A stretch of 64,000 bases of DNA from positions 124,001-188,000 of the forward strand of contig NZ_JBQCHS010000015.1 of the NCBI RefSeq assembly GCF_051954455.1, given 5' to 3'. A program made the position numbers and the translations under genes. This DNA is from Pseudolysinimonas sp051954455 (lineage in GTDB: Bacteria > Actinomycetota > Actinomycetes > Actinomycetales > Microbacteriaceae). Under the pieces are notes generated by a model. The model did no database searches. It saw only the letters and a list, made by a program, of their open reading frames with translations, and was not told the DNA's origin. Every line of letters begins with the position of its first letter. Positions within the stretch are counted from its first letter, which is position 1. This document shows positions 33,235-41,635 of the stretch, piece after piece.

Positions 33235-35922
33235 TCATGTCACCCTCAAGTTGACTCGCCGCTGCACCTCGACAGCGACCTGCGCCGGGTCGACAGCGTT
33301 CGTGATGTACCAGTTGTTTACCGTCGTCTTCTGCGACGCTGGCCGGGTCGAGAGCGCTGCCATCGTGCCGGGCGCGTCGTAATTCAGCGACTTCAGCAGA
33401 GGACGCACCCCTGGGTAGTTGGCCGAGCTCGCCTTGGTCACCTCTTCGCCCACGGACAGCCGTGCGAGCACAGAGTCCGACGTGGACGATCCCGGACCGA
33501 ACACGGTCCCCGAGAGACCCGGTGAACCGCCGCCTGCGTACCCGTAGATGGAGCCACCGTTCGCACGGTTCTGGGTCGCCTGATGCAGCAACGTCCCCGT
33601 AGCGATACCCGAGGCGTTGAGCTTCGCCTGCGCACTGCCGGCGATGGAATTCAGCGCCTCGAGCTGCTTCTGCAGGGCCGCGACCTTCGCCGCTGCAGCG
33701 TCGGTGTCGACGTCGACCTTCGTGTTCTTCACGTCCGGGATCTGGAAGATCTTGTCGATGTACGCCTGCACACCGTCCGTCAGCAAACCCTGCGACCGGA
33801 GCGTGTCCTCCATCTGCGTCTTCGAATCGATCAGCGCCTGACGCGCCTGAACGCTCGAACCCGTGGACTTGCCGACAGCCTCCGCATACTGCTGAGCCGC
33901 CTGAATCGACTGCTGAATCGCCTGCTGATTCGCGACCGCCGCCTTCGACGTCCCGTCAACCGCGTCATGGTTCTGCTTCAGCGAATCGACCAAGGAGTTG
34001 TTCGCACCAGCCAGACCGGTTTGAGCCTGAGCGACACCGAGCGTCTTGCCGTTGAGGATGTCAAGCGCGTTCCGCAGCAAACCAGCTGCATCGTTCTGCA
34101 ACTGCATGGCGGTGGTGGTCTGCTCGAGCTGATCCTGCGTCTGCTTCTGCGCCTGCTTCGCCAACTGATACGTCGGAAGCGACACCCCGTACTGCGCCGC
34201 GTTTTCCTTCTCCGCCCGGAGCTGCGCCTCTGTGGAGATCGTCATCCCGCCGATCGCGTTCTGGATCTCGTTGTAGACCTGAATCTGCGACTTGATACCG
34301 CCCCGGTTCTGCTCGATCGCGTTCAGCAGATCGTGCAGAGACTGCGCATGCTTCTGCTCAGCCGCCGACGCCCCGTTGTTGCCGTAAGCCATCGACCCGT
34401 AGGACGACACCGCCTTGTCGGCAGCCTCGGACGCGGCGCGAATCTTGGCCGTGACCTCCGAGTGCGCCTTGCCCCCGTCGATGACCGCCGCGGTGAGTTC
34501 CTTCTGCGAGATCCCGAGCTTGTCAGCGGTCTTGTAGGCCCCCTCCGTGACGAGGTTCTGCGCGACCTGCAGTCGGGTGTGCTCACCGATCACGCCCGCG
34601 TCCTGCTGAACTGCGGAGGTGAAGTCGAGCTGCGCCGCGCGAGCAGCCTGCGTGGAAGCGACCGTCGCGCCGACCGCCACCGCGAGCGTCCCCAGCAGCG
34701 CGACCGCGATCCCGATCGGCCCCAGCGATGTGTCCATTGCGGCACCCAGCGCCGTGACAGCGCCCCGCACTCCGTCGACGATGCCCGGGATGACCTGCCA
34801 CGCCTTGAACGCGATGAACCCGGCACCCACAACCGAGATCAGGGCTGTGAGGATCGGGATCGGAATCTGGCTCAGCGCCCACGTCACGCCCTGCAGAATC
34901 GGCAACACCACCGAACCGATCGGGCTTGCAGCCTGCACCAAACGGAGCGCGAGATCCGCGATCTGACCGAGAGCGGCCGACACCTTCGGAAGCTGCCCGA
35001 CCGCGTACTGCACGAACGACTGGAAGCCGCCGTCCTTCGTCCACGACAGCAACCCAGCCGCGACCCGCTCGACGTACACCCCTGCCGTGAGCAGCAGCGG
35101 CTGCGCAACCTTCAGGCCCGTGACGAGCGTCCCGAGGAGAAAGTTGCCGGCCGTCCCGAGCTGCTGCGCGTAAAGCTTCGTCGAACTGTTGAGGCTCGGC
35201 ATCGCCGCGTTGATCTGCCCGATAGCGACGTAGTACGACGACAGCATCGACACCGCGGCCGTGTTGCTCAGCTCGTTCAGGTCACCCTTGAGAACCTGCA
35301 GCCCCGCGGAGTAGCTGTTGCCGGCTGCGGTGCCCTGAGACATCGCGTTCTTGATGCCGAGGACCGCGAGAACACCCGCAGCGCCCATGACACCGAACGC
35401 GCCCGCGACACCCGCCGCATAGCCCGCCAAAGGCCCGAGCAACGGCACCAGTGCAGCGACCGCCAGAGCGATCGCCTGCCAGCGCTGCAGGTTCTGCTTC
35501 TGCGCCGTGTTCGACCGCTCAGTGGCGGCAGTGTTCTCGTCCTCAACTACGGTTGCCGCAGCCTCAGCCGCCTGCAGCCGCAAGACCGCGTCAGTGAGCG
35601 CGTTGTCCGCCTTCGTGGCCGCTAGATGCAGCGCCATCAGCCGTGACTCGGACGCGCCACCCTTCGCCTGCACCTCGTCGAGGCGCTGATAGGCGAGCTT
35701 GTAGTTGTCGAGCGCGAGTCCGGCCTTCCGCTGCGCAGCCTCAACCGCGGACAGCTTCGTGATCGCTTCCGAGACGTCAGCGCCGATCTTGACGTTCGTC
35801 GGAGTTGAGGTCAGCTCCTTCGCGAGAGCTTTGGCCTCAGCGACCTTCTCCTGCAGCTCCGTGAGCGTCGCGCCGATCTTCGCGTTGATCGCGCCAACGG
35901 TCGTCGCACCTTCTGTTGCCAA
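33235..35922 (-). CDS. Phage tape measure protein
   Basis: An 895-residue protein with the usual plan: N-terminal coiled coil (about 1-145), hydrophobic Ala/Gly/Leu segments (about 150-200 and several to 430), long Gln/Ala-rich helical region, and a C-terminal beta-rich end. It sets tail length and helps DNA entry in siphophages. At about 1.5 Angstrom per residue this would suit a tail near 130 nm. The start is weak: TTG 35922 with only a distant AGGA. The frame is the same as that of the chaperone gene, separated by its TAA and 16 codons, so read-through is conceivable. It is the last gene of the leftward block. Confidence 0.85.
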   Translation of the reverse strand: MATEGATTVGAINAKIGATLTELQEKVAEAKALAKELTSTPTNVKIGADVSEAITKLSAVEAAQRKAGLALDNYKLAYQRLDEVQAKGGASESRLMALHLAATKADNALTDAVLRLQAAEAAATVVEDENTAATERSNTAQKQNLQRWQAIALAVAALVPLLGPLAGYAAGVAGAFGVMGAAGVLAVLGIKNAMSQGTAAGNSYSAGLQVLKGDLNELSNTAAVSMLSSYYVAIGQINAAMPSLNSSTKLYAQQLGTAGNFLLGTLVTGLKVAQPLLLTAGVYVERVAAGLLSWTKDGGFQSFVQYAVGQLPKVSAALGQIADLALRLVQAASPIGSVVLPILQGVTWALSQIPIPILTALISVVGAGFIAFKAWQVIPGIVDGVRGAVTALGAAMDTSLGPIGIAVALLGTLAVAVGATVASTQAARAAQLDFTSAVQQDAGVIGEHTRLQVAQNLVTEGAYKTADKLGISQKELTAAVIDGGKAHSEVTAKIRAASEAADKAVSSYGSMAYGNNGASAAEQKHAQSLHDLLNAIEQNRGGIKSQIQVYNEIQNAIGGMTISTEAQLRAEKENAAQYGVSLPTYQLAKQAQKQTQDQLEQTTTAMQLQNDAAGLLRNALDILNGKTLGVAQAQTGLAGANNSLVDSLKQNHDAVDGTSKAAVANQQAIQQSIQAAQQYAEAVGKSTGSSVQARQALIDSKTQMEDTLRSQGLLTDGVQAYIDKIFQIPDVKNTKVDVDTDAAAAKVAALQKQLEALNSIAGSAQAKLNASGIATGTLLHQATQNRANGGSIYGYAGGGSPGLSGTVFGPGSSTSDSVLARLSVGEEVTKASSANYPGVRPLLKSLNYDAPGTMAALSTRPASQKTTVNNWYITNAVDPAQVAVEVQRRVNLRVT

Positions 35923-35970
35923 TTCATCTGCTCGGTCCTGGGGATGATCGAGGGGGTGGGTAGAGGGGGA

Positions 35971-36360
35971 TTACTTCTGCTTCGGGGCTGCGCGACGCGC
36001 GGCACGGTTCGGGGCGTGAGATTTCACGTAATCGGCCATCGCGGCAGTCTCGCCACCCGTGGCCCACATGATCTCCGCCATCGCACGACCGCCCTGGAAT
36101 TCCGCCAGAGCAGTCAGAAGGATGCGCTTGATCGCCGCGTCCGAAACGCCGTCGTCGAGAAGCCGCTGCTTCAACTCGGGGCCGAGCAGCATCGCCTCAA
36201 GATCAACGTCCGAGAACTCCGGCGCATTGTCACCACCGGCAATAGCGGCATTGAACTTCTCACCCTCAGCCCCGACAACCGGACGGATCGTGTAACTCTT
36301 CCCGTTCACCGGGAGCACAAGCGGCTCATAAATCTCGGAGAAGTCCTCGAACTTAGACAT
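35971..36360 (-). CDS. Tail assembly chaperone-like protein
   Basis: A 129-residue protein directly before the tape measure gene, the position of tail assembly chaperones. It has a short N-terminal strand pair (YEPLVLPVNGKSYTIRPV), a helical middle (ELKQRLLDDGVSDAAIKRILLTALAEFQGG) and a basic C-terminus. Families of this build occur in actinophages. No slippery sequence for the common frameshift product is seen near the end. It overlaps the upstream gene by 8 bases. Confidence 0.65.
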   Translation of the reverse strand: MSKFEDFSEIYEPLVLPVNGKSYTIRPVVGAEGEKFNAAIAGGDNAPEFSDVDLEAMLLGPELKQRLLDDGVSDAAIKRILLTALAEFQGGRAMAEIMWATGGETAAMADYVKSHAPNRAARRAAPKQK

Positions 36361-36631
36361 CTGCTACCACCTTCGGAGGATCTTGGAAAACACGTTCACG
36401 GCTACGGGAATAGCGGCTCATAATCAGGTCACGGATATCGCTCGGCTGATGCCACGGATATGCCTCAGTCGACGGAATCGTGATCGCAACCCGGACCCGA
36501 GCCGGATCGAAATTGCCCGTCCGCAAAGACGTCTCCCACCCGGCGCGCGCAGACGCTGAATCCTCGAGATCGGAAACACGCAACTCGATACCGCCGTCTA
36601 GGGTCAGCAGCACGTACCAGTCAGGCTCCAT
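36353..36631 (-). CDS. Hypothetical element protein
   Basis: A 92-residue protein with an N-terminal beta hairpin (WYVLLTLDGGIELRV) and a basic C-terminal helix. ATG 36631 is preferred over further upstream starts because it overlaps the previous stop by only 11 bases. By place it lies between the repeat proteins and the tail chaperone, where minor tail or connector proteins are often found, but it is not recognised. Confidence 0.5.
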   Translation of the reverse strand: MEPDWYVLLTLDGGIELRVSDLEDSASARAGWETSLRTGNFDPARVRVAITIPSTEAYPWHQPSDIRDLIMSRYSRSRERVFQDPPKVVADV

Positions 36632-36950
36632 GACCACCACGCCCCAACAGCACGTCCAGCTCGCCGGCATTCTTGGCGCGGGTGATCTCCTCGGGGTCCG
36701 ACAGGTGCGCGTTCAGCCAGGCTTCGTCACGCTGCGGCGGACCTACAGGAGCGGCAGGCTCAGCTGAGGCATTCGCCTCAGGTGAAACATCCGTTTCAGG
36801 TGCAGGGTCCTGGAACGACTCCCCCTCAGCCAAAGCCCGATGCCCCAACACCACGTCGAGATTGCCCGCATGATGGGCCTCCCAACGCGCTGCAGGAGCA
36901 GCCGAATCAAGCCACGCACGCGAGAACTGAGGAGCCGAATCGCCCCTCAA
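36621..36950 (-). CDS. Two-repeat AGELDVLLG protein
   Basis: A 109-residue protein with two copies of a motif of about 28 residues: AWLDSAAPAARWEAHHAG-NLDVVLG and AWLNAHLSDPEEITRAKNAG-ELDVLLG, linked by an acidic Pro/Ala stretch. The same motif forms the C-terminus of the protein encoded just upstream (36947-37108). The only available start is TTG 36950, overlapping the previous TGA (TTGA). The motif appears to be a helix-turn-helix-size pair of helices. Function unknown. Confidence 0.5.
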   Translation of the reverse strand: MRGDSAPQFSRAWLDSAAPAARWEAHHAGNLDVVLGHRALAEGESFQDPAPETDVSPEANASAEPAAPVGPPQRDEAWLNAHLSDPEEITRAKNAGELDVLLGRGGHGA

Positions 36951-37108
36951 ACCCGCCCCATCAGAACATCGAGCTCACCCGCGGCAGCGGCTCGCACGAC
37001 CTCAGCAGCGTTCGACTTATTCGCCACAAGCCACGCCTCATCTCGCTGCGCAGGACGCGCCGCAAGCCACTCCGCAGAGTGCTGCACAATCGGCTCAGTC
37101 CCCGCCAT
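36947..37108 (-). CDS. One-repeat AGELDVLMG protein
   Basis: A 53-residue protein starting at ATG 37108, which overlaps the upstream stop (ATGA). Its second half (AWLVANKSNAAEVVRAAAAG-ELDVLMG) is a third copy of the motif found twice in the next gene. The TGA stop overlaps the TTG start of that gene, so the two may be read as one protein by frameshift or be made separately. Confidence 0.5.
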   Translation of the reverse strand: MAGTEPIVQHSAEWLAARPAQRDEAWLVANKSNAAEVVRAAAAGELDVLMGRV

Positions 37109-37725
37109 CAGGCGTCCGCCTTCCCGATGTTCCCGAGAATCCGGTACACGTCATCGCGGCGCTTCTCGTCATGCGTCAGCAGCAGACGAGCCGGCTCCCC
37201 ATACGGCGCATTGAAGATCATGTGCAGGTACTTCCCGCCGTCCTCACGCTGCAGCGTGAACTCGTCCGTCAGAATCCCGCCGAACTCCGTATAGCCGACG
37301 CCGTGATCCAGCCTCCCCGGCTTCACGTCCAGCTGACCCAACCGAAGCCGCCAACCCTCATACAGCGACGAATACGCCTCAGCCACCGCCAGATACTCCC
37401 TAGCAGCGTCCTCCACCGCCCGGAGCCTCGTCACAAGCTCCGCCCCTGACTCCGGCGCACGAGACTCGATCTCAGCCCTTAGCGCCTCCAGAGCCTTCCC
37501 CCGCGACTGCTCGCGAATCTGAGCGGCCTTCGTCCGAGCGCCCTCAACGACCAGCGCCAGCGCCCGAGCCACGGAGATCTGACTCGACAAGTCCTCGTGC
37601 GACACCGACGTATCGCCGGCCATAATCCGATCCTCGATCGCCGTGACCAAAGCCTGCGCCTCCCGGGCGCGCTCTTCCGCATCCGCGACAATCCGGTCAG
37701 GATCCTGCTCCTCGACCTTCGACAT
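37108..37725 (-). CDS. Coiled-coil hypothetical element protein
   Basis: A 205-residue protein. Residues 10-130 are predicted by eye to be long charged helices (heptad-like Ala/Leu/Glu/Arg), and the C-terminal 70 residues form an alpha/beta part with EFGGILTDEFTLQREDGGKY. It overlaps the upstream gene by 29 bases. A scaffold-like or structural role is possible, but it is not recognised. Confidence 0.5.
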   Translation of the reverse strand: MSKVEEQDPDRIVADAEERAREAQALVTAIEDRIMAGDTSVSHEDLSSQISVARALALVVEGARTKAAQIREQSRGKALEALRAEIESRAPESGAELVTRLRAVEDAAREYLAVAEAYSSLYEGWRLRLGQLDVKPGRLDHGVGYTEFGGILTDEFTLQREDGGKYLHMIFNAPYGEPARLLLTHDEKRRDDVYRILGNIGKADA

Positions 37726-38092
37726 TCGACCTCTCCAAAACGTTCTTTAGGCTGTCGATATCGACCAGCCAGAGCCAGTTATTTTCGCGCTGAGAACGCA
37801 CCCGGCGTTCCTGAGCAAGACGGCGAACATGACGCTCGCTGCGCCCCACCAAACGTGCCGCCTCCCGGACGGTCACCCAATTGGTTGAATCCATCGTCCC
37901 AACAGCACGTCCGAATTCGGACATATCAGGATCAGGCTGATTGGCCGCAACAGCCAACGCCTCCAAAACCGGCTTAGCCCAAGAAGGAAACGGCGAGCCA
38001 TCCACTTCCCACCGCCGACGCAAAAAACCCATCGTCGCCAACAGGACACCATGAGCCACACGACCCCGCAACAACTCCTCAAGATCACTCAC
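37697..38092 (-). CDS. HTH DNA-binding element protein
   Basis: About 131 residues. The C-terminal third holds an excisionase/MerR-like HTH (VTVREAARLVGRSERHVRRLAQERRV) followed by a short wing. The N-terminal part is helical. Start is GTG 38092; TTG 38098 is also possible. It is first in the late leftward block and lies behind an AT-rich control region, so it may regulate that block, or take part in packaging like a small terminase. Confidence 0.55.
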   Translation of the reverse strand: MSDLEELLRGRVAHGVLLATMGFLRRRWEVDGSPFPSWAKPVLEALAVAANQPDPDMSEFGRAVGTMDSTNWVTVREAARLVGRSERHVRRLAQERRVRSQRENNWLWLVDIDSLKNVLERSNVEGRGAGS

Positions 38093-38100
38093 AGCCAAAA

Positions 38101-38135
38101 CCGAAAATCAGAAAAAGTCCCGCGCAAATTTTCGG
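38101..38135. promoter_or_regulatory. AT-rich control region with inverted repeat
   Basis: CCGAAAAT (38101-38108) and ATTTTCGG (38128-38135) are perfect 8-base arms 19 bases apart, immediately upstream of the late block. This stretch is unusually AT-rich for the window and is a likely promoter/operator site. Confidence 0.4.
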
Positions 38136-38206
38136 AAGCCGACCCAAAACCGAGTTTGCCGACGCACCCAATACCGACGCGGGTGTATCGAAGGGCGCAC
38201 GCATGC

Positions 38207-38226
38207 AAAAGGGGGCTCCCACCCCC
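38207..38226 (-). terminator. Rho-independent terminator ending the early block
   Basis: On the minus strand GGGGG-TGGGAG-CCCCC is followed by TTTT (38210-38207), just after the stop of the gene at 38229. Confidence 0.6.
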
Positions 38227-38228
38227 CG

Positions 38229-38672
38229 TCACGATTCGTCCTCGCTGTCGCGGGTGGCGGCTTCGTGCTCGGCCCTGAGGCGGCTGAGCATGGTGGCTGC
38301 GTCTGCCTGTCTGCCCTGCGCTACGTCTTTGCCGAGCTTGGCTGCGCTTAGGGGGTCGAGGCCGAGGCGTGCAGCCCAGGTTTGGCTTGTGCTCATCCAC
38401 TTGCGCAGTAGCTCGAGAGCGGACGTCTGGCCGCGTGCGCTGTCTGCTGCCTGGGCGATGGACATGGAGTCCACCCATTCGGTGAGGAGCTGCACCTTGG
38501 CCTGTGCCTGTGCCCAATGCCAGAGGGCGGATGCGAAGCGGGGTGATTGCAGGTACTGCGTGCCGGGGTCGCTGCGGACCTCTGCGATGTAGGCCTGCGC
38601 GATCGGCTCGACCCGTTCGACAGTCAGGTCAGGTGTGGAATTCTCCACAGGTTCGATCTCATCCGAGGGCAT
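38229..38672 (-). CDS. Small-terminase-like or structural hypothetical protein
   Basis: A 147-residue acidic helical protein. FASALWHWAQAQAKVQLLTEWVD matches the spacing of a similar block in the next upstream protein (ETLWKYARAQARADLAAEWAG), and ARLGLDPLSAAKLGKDV resembles the end of P27-type small terminases. The two adjacent proteins therefore look like paralogues. No large terminase follows. The call is tentative. Confidence 0.45.
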   Translation of the reverse strand: MPSDEIEPVENSTPDLTVERVEPIAQAYIAEVRSDPGTQYLQSPRFASALWHWAQAQAKVQLLTEWVDSMSIAQAADSARGQTSALELLRKWMSTSQTWAARLGLDPLSAAKLGKDVAQGRQADAATMLSRLRAEHEAATRDSEDES

Positions 38673-39120
38673 CGGGCTTGCCTCCGATCTGCTCCCACGC
38701 GGCGGCGATGTCGTCAGCGAAGAACTCCGCCCAGACGGGCGACAGGCCGAGCTTGTCTGCGAGGTTCTGCGCGGTCACCTCCATGCCCAGGTGGACCTCT
38801 GCAGCGGGACGACCGCCAGGAGGCGACACGAACGCCTCATAGCCGGGCATCTTGCCGGCCCACTCCGCGGCGAGATCGGCGCGTGCCTGGGCGCGTGCGT
38901 ACTTCCAGAGGGTTTCGTGGAACATCGGAGCAGCGAGGTAGCCGAGCTCAGGGATGGCGAGAAGGTCGCGGACGATGCGCTCAGCGCGAGGCTGGACGGT
39001 TCGGAAGCTGTAGGCCCCGTGGGTTCGCGCGAGCTGATTCCCGGCACCGACGCGCCACTTGTTGCCGGGACGGAACGGTGGCCGCTGTCCGGGGAACGCG
39101 GGCGTCCAGTCGTCGCTCAA
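38659..39120 (-). CDS. Small-terminase-like paralogue
   Basis: A 153-residue protein with a basic Pro-rich N-terminus (TPAFPGQRPPFRPGNKW), the ETLWKYARAQARADLAAEWAG block shared with the neighbour, and NLADKLGLSPVWAEFFADDI near the end. The start is TTG 39120, overlapping the preceding TGA; no ATG or GTG fits. P27-type small terminase is a possibility, unsupported by neighbours. Confidence 0.45.
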   Translation of the reverse strand: MSDDWTPAFPGQRPPFRPGNKWRVGAGNQLARTHGAYSFRTVQPRAERIVRDLLAIPELGYLAAPMFHETLWKYARAQARADLAAEWAGKMPGYEAFVSPPGGRPAAEVHLGMEVTAQNLADKLGLSPVWAEFFADDIAAAWEQIGGKPDALG

Positions 39121-39404
39121 TTGGTCACCCCCGGCCAGTGCTTGCGAGCGTGGCCGAGGTACGCCGGTAGGGCGTCTCCGCCCTCGCTGTCGATCAGCAC
39201 GGACGCGGCCAGGAGGACGCCTGCGACCGCGATGTTGCTGAGCGCCCGCATCGGGTCGTCCTGTCGCATTGCCCACGCCTCGACGCGGTTCGCCCATTCG
39301 GGGTCCTGTCGGTCGTCTGCGACGTCCTGCAGGATCTCCACGATTACGGCGCTCATGCCTCGCGAGCCTGGGGGTGCGGGGAACGGGATGAGGTTGTCAG
39401 TCAT
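39117..39404 (-). CDS. Hypothetical element protein
   Basis: A 95-residue mostly helical protein with a mildly hydrophobic stretch (NIAVAGVLLAASVLI). GAAAGG precedes ATG 39404, and the gene overlaps both neighbours by a few bases. Not recognised. Confidence 0.5.
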   Translation of the reverse strand: MTDNLIPFPAPPGSRGMSAVIVEILQDVADDRQDPEWANRVEAWAMRQDDPMRALSNIAVAGVLLAASVLIDSEGGDALPAYLGHARKHWPGVTN

Positions 39405-39579
39405 TGCGGGGCCTTTCGTTCAGTCGGCGGCGGTAGTCCGCTGCCTCACGGCGCAGCGCGGTCACGTAGTCACGGAGGATCGCTGCAGCGAACGGATCGA
39501 TCTCCTCAACGGCGTCAGCTACAGCCCCGTAGAGCTGCTGACGGGAGCGCCCAACAATCTGATTCGGTGTCAGAAGCAC
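39397..39579 (-). CDS. Hypothetical small helical protein
   Basis: About 60 residues, a helical protein with a charged C-terminus (LRREAADYRRRLNERPRND). GTG 39579 is favoured because it overlaps the stop of the small gene upstream; an in-frame TTG at 39597 is the alternative. Not recognised. Confidence 0.45.
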   Translation of the reverse strand: MLLTPNQIVGRSRQQLYGAVADAVEEIDPFAAAILRDYVTALRREAADYRRRLNERPRND

Positions 39580-39728
39580 AGCCCGACTCCCCTGCAAATA
39601 CGGGCCTCTCGAGGCTGTGTGAACGCGATGTGTGCACGCTGCCGGGTCGACCTACGCGCGCGCGGCGCGTTTCGCAGGTTCGCCGCAAGGGCATGAACCG
39701 CCCGGCCACGACTCGGTTTCGCGTTCAT
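39570..39728 (-). CDS. Small basic protein candidate
   Basis: A 52-residue, very Arg/Ala-rich frame. ATG 39728 overlaps the DUF3631 gene stop (ATGA), the coupling pattern seen throughout this element, and its stop overlaps the next gene by 10 bases. Composition is otherwise like random high-GC frame, so it is uncertain. Confidence 0.35.
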   Translation of the reverse strand: MNAKPSRGRAVHALAANLRNAPRARRSTRQRAHIAFTQPREARICRGVGLCF

Positions 39729-40975
39729 GCTGCCTCGCAGTTGGGGTGGGTTGTGTCTCCCTTAGCGGCGAGGATCGGGTGTAGCGGTGTGCCGCAGGTG
39801 GTGCAGTTTGGGACACCTGCCCCTTCAGCTGAGGTCGACGCATCGGTGGTGTGACCGATGTGACCGATCTCCGGGACATAGCGGGCGAAGGCGTCTGCGA
39901 AGTCGGATTTGAGGTACCCCTTGGCGGTGTCTGCTCCGTTTCCCGCATCACTGAACCTGATGGTGTGTGAACTGGGTATGCCGTATTTGGCGAGTTGACG
40001 GGATAGGAATCGGGAGTCGATCGGTTCGCCCTTGATGGATGCCCACGGGGCGGTCTCAAGGGCGTGAAGCCGTGCGAGGAGTTCCGTGGATCTGATCCTG
40101 TCCGCCTTCCCAATGACAGATTTGATGTCACTGAGGAGTCGAATCCCGAGGGTGGCGGGGCGGTCGTGTGCCTGGGCGACGAGTGCTACTGCTGCCGTCC
40201 TAGCTCTGGTGGGCCATTCACCTCCGGCAGCGTCTGCGACTGCGATGAGGGGTTCCCATACGTCGGCGTCGCGATCCTCAATGCCTTCGGGCAGGTCCGG
40301 CCAGGAGTCGGTCACATCGGTCACATGGGTCGCGGCCCACGCTGCGAGTCGGTCGTAAAGCGCCTCGGCTTCCGGGGCGACTACCCGTCTGCGATACGGC
40401 TCGACGTACTCCCCAGGCTTGCGTCGCTTCATCCGAATGATGACGCTGCGAGTGGCGAGGGTATCCGGGAGATCGTTGAGACCAGCCATCGCTACGGCTG
40501 CGAATGACGGCCAATCTTCGGTGACGACTTCCTTGCCTCGAACGGCTGCTCGTCCGGCCGTCGCGCCGCGCCGATAGCCGGAGTTGAGCAGCCCCCGGAG
40601 TTCGTCGCTCGCATCACCTTTTCCGGTAAATACGGTGTCGACTTCATCGAAGAGGAGAGTGGGCTTTCCCACGGGGTCGCTGATCTTGCGGAACACGTAG
40701 GCCGGGGTGGAGTTGACGGTGATGACTGGGCGGGGCACGAGCGGTTCGGTCATCTCGAGGAGGCGGGTTTTTCCGCTGCCGGGTTCGGGGGAGCAGGCCG
40801 CGAGTCGGGGCGTGTTGTCGAAGCAGTCGATGAGGTGCGTGTGCGCGATCCAGAGAACGTGCGCGACGACAGCCTCCTCAGATGGGTACGAGACAAAGCG
40901 ACGAAGGAAGGTCTCAACATCGTTCAGCGGGCTCGGGTGAGTCAGGGAACTCACTTCCGCGAGGTCGTCAGTCAT
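39725..40975 (-). CDS. DUF3631 domain ATPase/primase-helicase-like protein
   Basis: A 416-residue protein. The Walker A motif PEPGSGKTRLLE lies at about residue 67, followed by LLFDEVDTVF (Walker B) and a sensor region MAGLNDLPDTLATRSVIIRMKRR; the C-terminus carries a small zinc-ribbon-like CTTCGTPLHP...HPNC motif. DUF3631 proteins are found in phages and plasmids, often attached to primase-polymerase domains, and are thought to act in replication. Here the primase part is absent. ATG 40975 overlaps the previous stop by one base. Confidence 0.75.
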   Translation of the reverse strand: MTDDLAEVSSLTHPSPLNDVETFLRRFVSYPSEEAVVAHVLWIAHTHLIDCFDNTPRLAACSPEPGSGKTRLLEMTEPLVPRPVITVNSTPAYVFRKISDPVGKPTLLFDEVDTVFTGKGDASDELRGLLNSGYRRGATAGRAAVRGKEVVTEDWPSFAAVAMAGLNDLPDTLATRSVIIRMKRRKPGEYVEPYRRRVVAPEAEALYDRLAAWAATHVTDVTDSWPDLPEGIEDRDADVWEPLIAVADAAGGEWPTRARTAAVALVAQAHDRPATLGIRLLSDIKSVIGKADRIRSTELLARLHALETAPWASIKGEPIDSRFLSRQLAKYGIPSSHTIRFSDAGNGADTAKGYLKSDFADAFARYVPEIGHIGHTTDASTSAEGAGVPNCTTCGTPLHPILAAKGDTTHPNCEAA

Positions 40976-41283
40976 CAGTACGCCTCTCCTCGGTCGGCCT
41001 CTTCCCAGAGACGGTGGGTGATGTGGATCAGGTAGTCGCCGGGTTTCTTGCCGGGGTTCGAGGCGACGAAATACCAGCGGTCCCGGTCGTGCCGGAGCCA
41101 TTCGTTCGTGGTGGCGTAGCCGGCGTTGTAGCCGTCTGCGTGAGCGACGGCCCACCACGCCTGCAGCGCGTCCGAACAGTCGTGCAGTTCGATTTCGCCT
41201 GCCACGAGCTTCCAGAGCGTGGCGAACAGCTCGTCCTCGACGGAGGCTCCGATGCGCTGTGCGGGGGTCTCGAGAATGGTCAT
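40975..41283 (-). CDS. Hypothetical element protein
   Basis: A 102-residue protein rich in Trp and Tyr (ALQAWWAVAHADGYNAGYATTNEWLRHDRDRWYF). ATG 41283 overlaps the preceding stop (ATGA). It lies directly before the DUF3631 ATPase and may help replication. Not recognised. Confidence 0.5.
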   Translation of the reverse strand: MTILETPAQRIGASVEDELFATLWKLVAGEIELHDCSDALQAWWAVAHADGYNAGYATTNEWLRHDRDRWYFVASNPGKKPGDYLIHITHRLWEEADRGEAY

Positions 41284-41597
41284 GCGACACCTCGCAGGAG
41301 GGCGACGAGCTCGCTGCGCGTGTACTGAGTGACGAGCCGATCCGCGACCTTCGCGAGCGCGAGGATCTGAGCCGGCCGGAAGGTCACTCGGGAGCCGTCT
41401 GCGAGGACTGCAGAGAACTCATGCGAAGTGCGGATGCTGCGAAGTACCGCATCCCAGGTCGGGTCCGCGTGATCGAACTTCCGTCGTGCTCGTCCGCCGC
41501 CGTTGCCGTTCCGGCCAGTCGAGGGGCGACGCCTGCGCTTGCGGCGGGGAGGCTGCGGGAAGTAGTCGGTGCTGTGGGTTTCGTAGTTGTCATGCAA
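41280..41597 (-). CDS. Hypothetical basic element protein
   Basis: About 105 residues with an Arg-rich N-terminal half (PRRKRRRRPSTGRNG) and a compact C-terminal domain (SRVTFRPAQILALAKVADRLV). The start is probably TTG 41597, next to GGAG; an overlapping ATG four bases inside opens a different frame and is rejected. Nucleic-acid binding is plausible from the charge. Confidence 0.45.
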   Translation of the reverse strand: MHDNYETHSTDYFPQPPRRKRRRRPSTGRNGNGGGRARRKFDHADPTWDAVLRSIRTSHEFSAVLADGSRVTFRPAQILALAKVADRLVTQYTRSELVALLRGVA

Positions 41598-41635
41598 TGG
41601 ACTCCGGGTCCGATCTGGGGATGATCGAGGGTTGG

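Noticed and set aside
39652..40131. Alternative 159-codon minus-strand frame over the end of the DUF3631 gene
   Set aside because: Pro/Ser/Arg-rich shadow inside a gene with clear Walker motifs.
41384..41593. 69-codon minus-strand frame from an ATG just inside the 41280-41597 gene
   Set aside because: It is Thr/Ala/Ser-rich without structure, while the competing frame ends in a coupled ATGA overlap and looks like a folded domain.
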